NCBI GenBank assembly: GCA_964508295.1
Contig: CAZDSQ010000049.1
Span: 1 to 12,836 of the forward strand
DNA from: SIG578 sp964508295
Lineage (GTDB): Bacteria > Bacillota > Clostridia > Oscillospirales > Ruminococcaceae
Length of the DNA stretch: 12,836 nucleotides
Direction of reading: 5' to 3'
In this document: positions 1 through 5,691 of the stretch, piece after piece
Position numbering within the stretch: position 1 is the stretch's first letter
How the letters are laid out: each line of letters opens with the position of its first letter
The notes under the pieces: generated by a model
What the model saw: only the letters and a program-made list of their open reading frames with translations
The model's database searches: none
What the model was told of the DNA's origin: nothing
Made by a program: the position numbers and the translations under genes

Positions 1-14
1 ATGTAATCTATTAT

Positions 15-42
15 GACACTTTCAAACCGAAAGTGTCTTTTT
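15..42 (+). terminator. Rho-independent terminator of an upstream gene
   Basis: A perfect 9-bp stem (15-23 paired with 29-37) with a 5-nt loop is followed at once by five T residues on the plus strand. It would end a plus-strand transcript whose gene lies left of the window. Nothing before it (1-14) is long enough to identify that gene. Confidence 0.8.
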
Positions 43-49
43 ATTATAT

Positions 50-84
50 AAAAACCGAGACTGCTTCTTTACGAAGTGTCTCCG
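50..84 (-). terminator. Probable terminator of the HNH gene
   Basis: Read on the minus strand, an imperfect hairpin (57-61 with 78-82, then 64-67 with 73-76, loop 68-72) is followed by five T residues (A run at 50-54). It sits about 30 bp past the HNH stop codon. The mismatched middle of the stem lowers certainty. Confidence 0.6.
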
Positions 85-113
85 TTCGGCAAGCCTTTTT
101 TGTTGTTGAAATT

Positions 114-857
114 TCAATTTATACCATCGGCATCATATTTATCGCTTTTTCCTGCGTTGCAGGCGTGGCATAGTGTGCGCAGGTTGCTTGGCTCTGTTTT
201 TCCGCCTCTTGCGATAGGCACAATGTGGTCAACCTCAAGCGAAACGCCATCGCTTACGCTTGCTCCACAAAGCACACATTTGAAATTGTCGCGCTGCATA
301 ATATCGTATCTCATAGAGGGAGTTAATAAAGAGCGCTGGTACTGTGAGGTTTCGCGGTGTTTCTTTATTTCTTCGGCCTTTTTAATGAGGTCAAGTATAT
401 CGTTTTGCGAATAGTTAAATTCCTCTTCGTGATGACTCTGCCCCATAGGACTTGTGTATTCTTTTATAATACAAATCCTAACTTGTGTGGTAGGCAAAAG
501 CATTTGCTTTCTAAAAGAGTCTTTTTCTACTTTTTCGCAAAATATGCGTTCTTTTTTCGATAGAGTTACCCAGTTATTTGCTGAAATCATATCTAATAGT
601 GGGCATATCTTACTACAGTAGTTCTCATACATACGTTTGTTACTGTTTGCATTACTGATTTGCCTCTTAAAAAAGTAGATGTTTTCTTGTACGATTTCTA
701 AAACGAATTTTTCTATATTTGCATATCGATAAGATGCAGGAGAGTGGCAGGATTTTACATAGGTAAACTTATTACTTATGTTATAAAAGTTAAAGCTTTG
801 ATTTAATTCAGAAAGCCTTTTTAAAGCCAAACTATTTGTTTCTACATACTTTTCCAA
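114..857 (-). CDS. HNH endonuclease domain protein
   Basis: A protein of about 247 aa with a C-terminal HNH nuclease domain (about residues 180-240). Visible motifs are a zinc-binding CxxC pair at C194/C197 and C230/C233, the Asp-His of the core at D210-H211 (VDHIVP), and the conserved Asn at N225. This arrangement is typical of HNH endonucleases that cut DNA with a single metal ion. Residues 1-170 are not recognised; they are rich in Lys, Glu and aromatic residues and may recognise a target. The start is uncertain: the frame opens with TTG at 857, without a clear ribosome binding site and with a stop five codons further up, so translation may be coupled to the small ORF just upstream. The gene is AT-rich compared with the sporulation genes and diverges from an XRE regulator, which suggests an acquired defence-like or mobile cassette. 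Target and role are unknown. Confidence 0.8.
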   Translation of the reverse strand: MEKYVETNSLALKRLSELNQSFNFYNISNKFTYVKSCHSPASYRYANIEKFVLEIVQENIYFFKRQISNANSNKRMYENYCSKICPLLDMISANNWVTLSKKERIFCEKVEKDSFRKQMLLPTTQVRICIIKEYTSPMGQSHHEEEFNYSQNDILDLIKKAEEIKKHRETSQYQRSLLTPSMRYDIMQRDNFKCVLCGASVSDGVSLEVDHIVPIARGGKTEPSNLRTLCHACNAGKSDKYDADGIN

Positions 858-900
858 CGCTTTTTTCGCTTTTCATTTCTAAATGTAATTAAAGTTGCTA

Positions 901-999
901 TTAAAATGCCAAAAAAATCAATGCGAAACCTGTTACCGAAATAATTATTAAAATATCATCTATTGTAGGGGTGTAAGTATATTCAAAGTTATTAATCAT
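901..999 (-). CDS. Tiny membrane-protein ORF, possibly frameshifted
   Basis: A 32-codon ORF starting with ATG at 997-999, with a GAGGA-type ribosome binding site 7 nt upstream. After a short polar N-terminus it encodes a hydrophobic stretch (ILIIISVTGFALIFLAF), a likely membrane segment. The frame stops just after a run of seven T residues on the minus strand (A run 911-917). If that run had eight T residues, the frame would continue into GILIATLITF and a Lys/Arg-rich tail, ending at 842. That gives a 52-aa single-span membrane protein whose end overlaps the HNH start by 16 nt. The longer version looks more like a natural protein. Either the T run is miscounted, the ribosome or polymerase slips there, or the gene has decayed. 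Function unknown. Confidence 0.4.
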   Translation of the reverse strand: MINNFEYTYTPTIDDILIIISVTGFALIFLAF

Positions 1000-1022
1000 A
1001 AAACATTCCTCATAAATGTATT

Positions 1023-1038
1023 ATAACCAAATGGTTAT
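1023..1038. promoter_or_regulatory. Operator-like inverted repeat, copy 1
   Basis: A palindrome with 7-bp arms (ATAACCA and TGGTTAT) around a central AA. Thirteen of its bases (1026-1038) recur exactly at 1080-1092. It lies just downstream of the -10 box of the minus-strand promoter, a good place for repression. The adjacent XRE protein is the natural candidate to bind it. The binding is inferred. Confidence 0.6.
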
Positions 1039-1048
1039 TGATAGTAAT

Positions 1049-1078
1049 AGTATATAATAATTTGTGTTACTATGTCAA
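1049..1078 (-). promoter_or_regulatory. Sigma-A promoter for the small ORF and HNH gene
   Basis: On the minus strand a perfect -35 box TTGACA (1073-1078) is followed after 18 nt by TATACT (1049-1054). Transcription would start near 1042 and run into the small membrane ORF and the HNH gene. One operator-like repeat touches the -35 box and the other covers the expected start region. Confidence 0.65.
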
Positions 1079-1092
1079 TACCAAATGGTTAT
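1078..1092. promoter_or_regulatory. Operator-like repeat, copy 2
   Basis: Second copy of the 13-bp sequence ACCAAATGGTTAT, 54 bp (about five helical turns) from the first. It keeps a shorter palindromic core (ACCA-AA-TGGT). It touches the -35 box of the minus-strand promoter and lies just before the XRE coding start, so it could serve both repression and autoregulation. Confidence 0.55.
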
Positions 1093-1108
1093 GAAAGCTG
1101 GTGGATAT

Positions 1109-1318
1109 ATGGACAGTTATTATCCTAGACTTAAAGATTTAAGAGAGGATAATGAGCTGACTCAGCAGCAGGTGGCACAGTATCTAAGTATGAAGCAACC
1201 GCAATACAGCCGATATGAGCGAGGGTTGCGAGATACTCCTACTGATGTTTTGATTCGCCTTGCAAAGCTTTATAAAACCACAACCGATTATATTCTGGGA
1301 CTTACCGATAAACCTTAA
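1109..1318 (+). CDS. Small XRE-family transcriptional regulator
   Basis: A 69-aa protein that is essentially one helix-turn-helix domain of the HTH_3/XRE (Cro/C1) class. It opens with YYPRLKDLRED, followed by the two-helix motif LTQQQVAQYLSMKQPQYSRYERG and the usual C-terminal DYILGLTDKP end. The start at 1109 is chosen because proteins of this class usually begin two to four residues before the YYPRLK-like motif. In-frame ATG and GTG codons further up (1064, 1085, 1091) fall within or before the second operator copy, and no start has a strong ribosome binding site. It is divergent from the HNH gene, and paired operator-like repeats lie between them. It probably represses both directions. Confidence 0.85.
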   Translation: MDSYYPRLKDLREDNELTQQQVAQYLSMKQPQYSRYERGLRDTPTDVLIRLAKLYKTTTDYILGLTDKP

Positions 1319-1329
1319 ATGTATAAGCA

Positions 1330-1372
1330 AAAGCGCTTTGAAACCTTGTGTTTCAAAGTGCTTTTATTTTGT
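1330..1372 (+). terminator. Rho-independent terminator after the XRE gene
   Basis: A 14-bp stem (1330-1343 with 1351-1364, one G-T pair) with a 7-nt loop ends in a T-rich tract. It closes the XRE transcript and separates the cassette from the spoVA operon. Confidence 0.88.
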
Positions 1373-1374
1373 CT

Positions 1375-1404
1375 TGAATATGCAAGGTTTTGCTGTAAAT
1401 AATA
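1375..1404 (+). promoter_or_regulatory. Probable sigma-G promoter of spoVAD
   Basis: TGAATA at 1375-1380 matches the classical sigma-G -35 box. After 17 nt, AATAATA (1398-1404) agrees with the -10 consensus CATACTA at five of seven positions. The site is 36 bp upstream of spoVAD, whose homologues are expressed in the forespore under sigma-G. The match is by eye only. Confidence 0.5.
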
Positions 1405-1440
1405 TTGGTAAGTAAATGAAAGCAAAACGGAGGATATAAA

Positions 1441-2460
1441 ATGCTTAATAAAAAGGGCAGGACGGTGTTTTTTGAAAAGCCGCCCGTTATTCGTTCCTAC
1501 GCCTCAGTTGTGGGCAAAAAGGAGGCAAACGGGCCGCTTAGGGAATATTTCGACGTTATATCAATGGATGCATTTATGGGGCAGAAAAGCTATGAAAAAG
1601 CCGAGGCGCAATTACAGAAAACTGCGGTTTCAAGAGCACTCTTAAAGGGCGAGATCACCGCCGAGCAGATAGACTACATTATGGGCGGCGACCTCTTAAA
1701 TCAGTGCATCAGTTCGTCTTACGCCATAAGGGATTTCGGCATCCCATTCATTGGGCTTTACGGCGCCTGCTCGACCATGTCAGAGTCGCTGGCGCTCGCC
1801 TCGGTGCTTTGCGCCTGCGGGGCGGCTGAGCACTGTGCCGCCGTCAGCTCGTCGCATTTCTGCTCGGCCGAGCGCCAGTTCCGCTTTCCGCTAAACTACG
1901 GCGGACAGAGAACCCCTACGGCGCAGTGGACTGTAACGGGAGCGGGCTCGGTGGTCGTCAGCCGAGAGAGCGAAAAGAGCCTGCCTAAGATAAACGCCGT
2001 AACCTTTGGCAAGATCGAGGACCTCGGCATCACCGATATAAACAATATGGGCGCGGCAATGGCGCCCGCCGCGGCCTCTACCCTTGCCGCATTTCTTGAG
2101 GACAGCGGCACCAGCCCCGAGGATTACGATTTGATTTTAACGGGCGACCTTGGCATTTTGGGAAGTGACCTTTTGATAAGGCTGCTGATGGACAACGGCA
2201 TAAACATCCGCACACAGCACAACGACTGCGGTAAGATAATCTACGACATCGAGCGGCAGGACGTTCACGCGGGCGGCTCGGGTTGCGGCTGCTGTGCCAG
2301 CGTTTTCTGCTCCAAGATAATGCAGGATATTTCGGCGGGAAAGCTCAAAAACGTTCTTCTGATGGCAACGGGTGCGCTTATGTCTACGTTAAGCGTTCAG
2401 CAGGGCGAGAGCATTCCTTCGGTCTCGCATCTTGTCCATATCTCGTGCGGGGAGGTGTAG
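1441..2460 (+). CDS. spoVAD: Stage V sporulation protein AD
   Basis: A 339-aa protein recognised as SpoVAD by its length and by runs such as GRTVFFEKPPVI, MGGDLLNQCISSSYAIR, GLYGACSTMSESL and the RQFRFPLNYGGQRTPTAQWTVTG region. SpoVAD has a thiolase-like fold, lies at the spore inner membrane, binds dipicolinic acid directly, and with other SpoVA proteins moves it into the forespore and out again at germination. The thiolase-type catalytic machinery is not used for catalysis in this family. The ATG at 1441 has a strong GGAGG ribosome binding site 7 nt upstream. The gene ends one base before spoVAE starts, so the two are cotranscribed. spoVAC, the usual first partner, is not upstream. Confidence 0.95.
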   Translation: MLNKKGRTVFFEKPPVIRSYASVVGKKEANGPLREYFDVISMDAFMGQKSYEKAEAQLQKTAVSRALLKGEITAEQIDYIMGGDLLNQCISSSYAIRDFGIPFIGLYGACSTMSESLALASVLCACGAAEHCAAVSSSHFCSAERQFRFPLNYGGQRTPTAQWTVTGAGSVVVSRESEKSLPKINAVTFGKIEDLGITDINNMGAAMAPAAASTLAAFLEDSGTSPEDYDLILTGDLGILGSDLLIRLLMDNGINIRTQHNDCGKIIYDIERQDVHAGGSGCGCCASVFCSKIMQDISAGKLKNVLLMATGALMSTLSVQQGESIPSVSHLVHISCGEV

Positions 2461-2461
2461 T

Positions 2462-2836
2462 ATGGAAATCTTTGAAAATGTAGTCAAGGCCTTTGTGGTC
2501 GGCGGGCTTTTCTGCGTCGTCGGTCAAATTTTAATCGACAAAACAAACCTCACCCCCGCGAGAATTTTGGTGGCCTATGTTGTGGCGGGTGTAATACTCG
2601 GCGGAATTGGAATATATGAACCGCTTGTAAAGTTTGCGGGAGCAGGCGCGAGCGTGCCGCTTACGGGATTTGGATACACTCTTTCAAAGGGCGTAAAAGA
2701 TGCGGTTGACACACAGTTGCTCTGGGGAGCGCTCACGGGCGGACTTAAAGCTACCGCGGGCGGAATTACGGCGGCAATCATTTTCGGACTTATAATGGGA
2801 GTTATATTTAAATCAAAAGAAAAAAACAGCACCTGA
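2462..2836 (+). CDS. spoVAE: Stage V sporulation protein AE
   Basis: A 124-aa integral membrane protein of the SpoVAE (SpoVAEb) family. It begins MEIFENVVKAFVVGGLFCVVGQ and carries the family motif NLTPARILV, followed by GIYEPLVKFAGAGASVPLTGFG. About three hydrophobic segments are visible (residues about 8-28, 36-58 and 94-118) with a short basic tail. It is part of the SpoVA complex that conducts dipicolinic acid across the spore inner membrane. The start is the ATG right after the spoVAD stop, with GGGGAGGTG as ribosome binding site. A start ten codons upstream is possible but would overlap spoVAD. The stop codon lies inside the stem of the terminator. Confidence 0.94.
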   Translation: MEIFENVVKAFVVGGLFCVVGQILIDKTNLTPARILVAYVVAGVILGGIGIYEPLVKFAGAGASVPLTGFGYTLSKGVKDAVDTQLLWGALTGGLKATAGGITAAIIFGLIMGVIFKSKEKNST

Positions 2837-2853
2837 TTATCAGGTGCTGTTTT
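2821..2853. terminator. Bidirectional terminator between spoVAE and rpsT
   Basis: A perfect 12-bp stem (2825-2836 with 2840-2851) with a 3-nt loop has T residues on the plus-strand side and an A run on the other side, which gives a T run on the minus strand. It can therefore end both convergent transcripts. The last codons and stop of spoVAE form its left arm. Confidence 0.9.
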
Positions 2854-2876
2854 ATAAAGCATAGCAAAGACAGGAT

Positions 2877-3137
2877 TTAGCCGGCCTTGTTGAGCTTACA
2901 GATAAGAGCCGATTTCTTTCTTGCAGCGCAATTCTTGTGAAGAATCCCCTTGGCAGCGGCTTTGTCTATAGTTTTGATTGCTTGGTTAACAACTGCAGCT
3001 TTGTCAGCAGCATTGTCAGCAATAGAGGCCTCAGCCTTTTTAATCATGGTTTTGAGATTGGAGCGAACGGCCTTGTTGCGAAGATAATTGATCTCTGAAA
3101 CAAGCACTCTCTTCTTAGCTGATTTAATGTTAGGCAT
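2877..3137 (-). CDS. rpsT: 30S ribosomal protein S20
   Basis: An 86-aa basic protein with the S20 signature: MPNIKSAKKRV at the start, then RNKAVRSNLKTMIKKAE, DKAAAKGILHKNCAARKKS and a C-terminal KLN. S20 binds 16S rRNA early in small-subunit assembly. The length is normal for the family (84-88 aa). The ATG at 3137 is preceded by an excellent ribosome binding site (AAAGGAGGTG, 5 nt spacer). A longer in-frame reading to 3233 would swallow the promoter and is not used. It is a single-gene unit, divergent from gpr and convergent with spoVAE. Confidence 0.97.
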   Translation of the reverse strand: MPNIKSAKKRVLVSEINYLRNKAVRSNLKTMIKKAEASIADNAADKAAVVNQAIKTIDKAAAKGILHKNCAARKKSALICKLNKAG

Positions 3138-3204
3138 CACTACACCTCCTTTAAAACAATCATTTTCGGCAGATAAAATTATTACCTGCACGGCAGTACA
3201 AGTT

Positions 3205-3233
3205 ATCATATCATAAACTTTTGTAAAATGCAA
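3205..3233 (-). promoter_or_regulatory. Sigma-A promoter of rpsT
   Basis: On the minus strand TTGCAT (3228-3233), a 17-nt spacer and TATGAT (3205-3210) form a near-consensus housekeeping promoter about 68 bp before the rpsT start. A perfect palindrome (AAAATGC-AA-GCATTTT, 3225-3240) covers the -35 box. Confidence 0.75.
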
Positions 3234-3269
3234 GCATTTTTTGAAATTTTTTTAAAAAGGTGAAAAAAC

Positions 3270-4124
3270 ATGAATTACAGAACCGACCTTGCCTTAGAGC
3301 GCAGGGAGCTTATAGCTGACAGCGTTCCCGACGGCGTCGACTTCGAGGAAAATTTTTGCAACGGGGTTAAGATCACGAGAATTGAGATCAAAACTACCGA
3401 GGGTGCCGATGCAATAGGTAAGCCCAAGGGCCGTTACATCACCCTTGACCTGCCTAAACTTAAACCAAACCCCACCGAGTGCGAGAAGGAGATAGAGCTT
3501 ATCGCAAAGGAGCTCTCGCCGCTTTTGCCAAAGGGCTGCGTGCTTGTGGCGGGGCTTGGAAACCATAATATAACCCCCGATGCAATAGGGCCTAAAACGG
3601 TTGAGTTTACCTTGTCTACAAGGCACGTTGCAGATACTATGCCGCAGTTTAATTTCAGACCCGTTGCAGCGGTTGCCCCCGGCGTTATGGGACAGACGGG
3701 CATCGAAACGGGCGACGTTATAAAAGGAATATGCGACAAGATTCACGCTGACTGCATTATAGCCGTAGACGCCCTCGCCTCCAAAAGCACCCACAGGCTT
3801 GGCAGTAGCGTTCAGATAAGCGACAGTGGAATTTGTCCAGGCTCGGGCGTGGGAAATGCTCGGCAGGAGCTTTCCGAGAAAACGCTCGGCGTTCCTGTTA
3901 TTGCAATAGGTGTTCCAACCGTAGTTGACGCTCTTACAGTTGCCCTTGACGTAAATGACGGCGAGATAAAAGGGCAGAATTCAGACAATCTCAAGGGACT
4001 TATGGTAACCCCTCGGGAGATAGACTCGCTTATATTGTCGGTGTCGCGTGTTTTAGCTCTCGCAATAGGCAGGGCGCTGCAGCCCGACCTCTCGGTTTCC
4101 GACCTCTATTTTTTGACCCAGTGA
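3270..4124 (+). CDS. gpr: Germination protease GPR
   Basis: A 284-aa peptidase (family A25) that starts breakdown of small acid-soluble spore proteins at germination. Recognisable parts are RTDLALE near the N-terminus, GRYITLDLP, VAGLGNHNITPDAIGP with D104, VAPGVMGQTGIET, and IIAVDALAS with D167. D104 and D167 correspond to the two conserved aspartates in the proposed active site of this family. In Bacillus the enzyme is made as a zymogen that loses an N-terminal propeptide just before the TDLA motif. Here only four residues precede it, so the propeptide is almost absent, and the protein is much shorter than the roughly 370-aa Bacillus enzyme. The ribosome binding site is AAAGGTG. It is probably forespore-expressed, although no clear sigma-F or sigma-G promoter was found upstream. 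Confidence 0.95.
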   Translation: MNYRTDLALERRELIADSVPDGVDFEENFCNGVKITRIEIKTTEGADAIGKPKGRYITLDLPKLKPNPTECEKEIELIAKELSPLLPKGCVLVAGLGNHNITPDAIGPKTVEFTLSTRHVADTMPQFNFRPVAAVAPGVMGQTGIETGDVIKGICDKIHADCIIAVDALASKSTHRLGSSVQISDSGICPGSGVGNARQELSEKTLGVPVIAIGVPTVVDALTVALDVNDGEIKGQNSDNLKGLMVTPREIDSLILSVSRVLALAIGRALQPDLSVSDLYFLTQ

Positions 4125-4151
4125 TAAAACACCCTTTGTCCTTCATATATA
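4124..4151 (+). promoter_or_regulatory. Possible sigma-E promoter of spoIIP
   Basis: An ATA at 4124-4126 and CATATATA at 4144-4151, separated by 17 nt, loosely resemble sigma-E -35 and -10 elements. spoIIP is expressed in the mother cell under sigma-E, while gpr is a forespore gene, so a separate promoter is expected here. The sequence match is weak. Confidence 0.25.
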
Positions 4152-4167
4152 TAAAGGTAGCAAAGGG
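4132..4167 (+). other. Hairpin just upstream of the spoIIP ribosome binding site
   Basis: CCCTTTG (4132-4138) pairs with CAAAGGG (4161-4167), with an inner CCTT/AAGG helix. There is no T run, so it is not an intrinsic terminator. Its last bases abut the AAGGGG ribosome binding site (4168-4173), so it could influence spoIIP translation or processing of the gpr-spoIIP transcript. Confidence 0.45.
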
Positions 4168-4179
4168 AAGGGGATAAAA

Positions 4180-5316
4180 ATGCGAGGAATAAGATTTAAG
4201 CTTTTTTTAACACTTTTAAAGAAAACCGCAAAGCCTGTTATTTCGGCAGGGCTTTGCTTCTGCTTGGTTAGCTTTTTAGCGGAATATTCGGGCGGCTTTT
4301 TTGAAAAATTATCTGTGATCTCTGCCGCCGCCGCAATGCCGCAGGGAAGCATCTCGGTTGCGGCAAAGTATTTTGCGGCAGAAACAGAAAGCGACAGCAC
4401 CCAGAGCATAACCGCTGAGCCGATAGAAAAAGAGGAAAGCTCCTTGCAGGTAGAGAGTGAAGCCTCTTCGAGCCAAAGCACTTCAAGCAGCGCTCCTAAG
4501 GAAAAGCCTGCTGATGCGGGCAGTATTTCTGAGTACGCCTTTAAGGCATCGACAACTTCTTCCAAAATTATATGGCAGGGCGGCGCCGCTTTTTCAAACA
4601 CAAGCGGCGTTTCAAACGCCGAGATACAGAAAATTTTAAAGCAGACCCCCGAAATAAAGCTCACTGAGGGTCAGCCGCAGGTGCTCATTTACCACACTCA
4701 TTCAACAGAATCGTATGAGCTTGAGGATTTGGGGTACTATATAAGCGGAAGTTCAGCAAGAACAACTGACGAAAAATATAATATGCTCCGCGTTGGTGAC
4801 GAGATAGTAAAGCAGCTTGAGGCGGCGGGAATAGAGGTTATTCACGACCGCTCGCTTTACGATTACCCCTCGTATAACGGAGCTTATAACCGAAGCGCCG
4901 CAACCGTTAAAAAATATCTTGAAAAGTATCCCTCGATAACGGTTACACTCGATATTCACCGAGATGCCATTGAGCAAAGCGGCGGGGTGAGGGTCAAACC
5001 CACCGCCGTTATAAACGGCAAAAAAGCGGCGCAGGTTATGATAATTGCGGGCGTTGACGACGGCACTATGGATTTTCCAAACTGGCAGGAAAATATGAAA
5101 TTCGCATCTGTTTTGCAACAGCAGATGGAAACAAGCTACCCGGGGCTTACACGCGCGGCAATGGTCTGCCACAGAAGATATAATATGTACTTAACAACAA
5201 ATTCACTTTTAATAGAGATGGGCGGTCACGCCAACACACTTGACGAGGCAGTCTACTCGGGAGAAATGCTGGGCAAATCACTTGTAGAGGTCTTAAAGGA
5301 GTACGGTAAAAATTGA
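4180..5316 (+). CDS. spoIIP: Stage II sporulation protein P
   Basis: A 378-aa SpoIIP peptidoglycan amidase and endopeptidase, which works with SpoIID and SpoIIM to thin septal wall during forespore engulfment. A basic N-terminus and hydrophobic segment (about residues 18-35) anchor it in the membrane. A Ser/Glu-rich, low-complexity linker (about 66-125) leads to the catalytic domain (about 165-378). That domain shows the metal-binding and catalytic motifs YHTHSTESY with H172, LDIHRDA with H260, and IEMGGHANTLDEA with E346. Length and order match the family. The ATG is preceded by AAGGGG, 6 nt away. It follows gpr by 55 bp and its stop overlaps the start of the next ORF. Confidence 0.95.
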   Translation: MRGIRFKLFLTLLKKTAKPVISAGLCFCLVSFLAEYSGGFFEKLSVISAAAAMPQGSISVAAKYFAAETESDSTQSITAEPIEKEESSLQVESEASSSQSTSSSAPKEKPADAGSISEYAFKASTTSSKIIWQGGAAFSNTSGVSNAEIQKILKQTPEIKLTEGQPQVLIYHTHSTESYELEDLGYYISGSSARTTDEKYNMLRVGDEIVKQLEAAGIEVIHDRSLYDYPSYNGAYNRSAATVKKYLEKYPSITVTLDIHRDAIEQSGGVRVKPTAVINGKKAAQVMIIAGVDDGTMDFPNWQENMKFASVLQQQMETSYPGLTRAAMVCHRRYNMYLTTNSLLIEMGGHANTLDEAVYSGEMLGKSLVEVLKEYGKN

Positions 5317-5591
5317 GGAAATTAAAAAAGCGCTCGCTTAAACTGTTTTTTGCATCGGCGTTTGTAACTGCTCTTGTAATAGCCTTTGCTGCCGCTATGA
5401 TTTTTGTCGAGACAAACACCAGCAAAACGGGTTTAAAGAGGGTTTCGACACCCTTTTCGGCGGGAGTTTCTGGACAGAAGGCTGAAGTTACAATAAATGA
5501 CAGGGATTACGTTTTTTCGGTCAAACCGATTTTTGAGTTTTTTAAAAGCGATGCTTTGCCCGTGGTTCTCGGAGCGTGGCTTTTGCTTTGA
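5313..5591 (+). CDS. Small membrane protein coupled to spoIIP
   Basis: A 92-aa ORF that I do not recognise. It opens with a TTG that overlaps the spoIIP stop codon, and a good AAAGGAG lies 11 nt upstream inside spoIIP, so translational coupling is likely. The protein has a strongly basic start (RKLKKRSLK), one clear membrane segment (about residues 11-32), a roughly 45-residue polar part, and a short hydrophobic C-terminus. It is followed by a terminator, so it is the last gene of the gpr-spoIIP group. The position suggests a sporulation role, but that is context only. Confidence 0.72.
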   Translation: MRKLKKRSLKLFFASAFVTALVIAFAAAMIFVETNTSKTGLKRVSTPFSAGVSGQKAEVTINDRDYVFSVKPIFEFFKSDALPVVLGAWLLL

Positions 5592-5600
5592 AAAAAAGTT

Positions 5601-5622
5601 AAAAAAGCAGTTGCTTTTTTCT
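5601..5622 (+). terminator. Terminator after the spoIIP operon
   Basis: An 8-bp stem (5601-5608 with 5613-5620) with a 4-nt loop, whose right arm is itself a T run. The stem is mostly A-T pairs. Its right arm overlaps the -35 region of the DUF1846 promoter. Confidence 0.6.
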
Positions 5623-5639
5623 TAAAAAGTCCGTATAAT
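5611..5639 (+). promoter_or_regulatory. Sigma-A promoter of the DUF1846 gene
   Basis: TTGCTT (5611-5616), a 17-nt spacer and a perfect TATAAT (5634-5639) lie about 52 bp before the DUF1846 start. This points to vegetative, housekeeping expression, unlike the sporulation genes upstream. Confidence 0.7.
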
Positions 5640-5691
5640 TGACTATGTAATTGTTTGGCTCGGCATAAAGTAAAGAAAAGGGTAGCGGACT

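Noticed and set aside
76..563. Plus-strand open frames opposite the HNH gene
   Set aside because: They overlap a recognisable HNH domain on the other strand and show no family features.
1064..1108. Upstream start codons for the XRE regulator
   Set aside because: They add residues not seen in this family and overlap the operator-like repeat. None has a convincing ribosome binding site.
3138..3233. Longer rpsT reading starting at 3233
   Set aside because: It would translate through the promoter and ribosome binding site. S20 proteins begin at the MPNIKSA motif at 3137.
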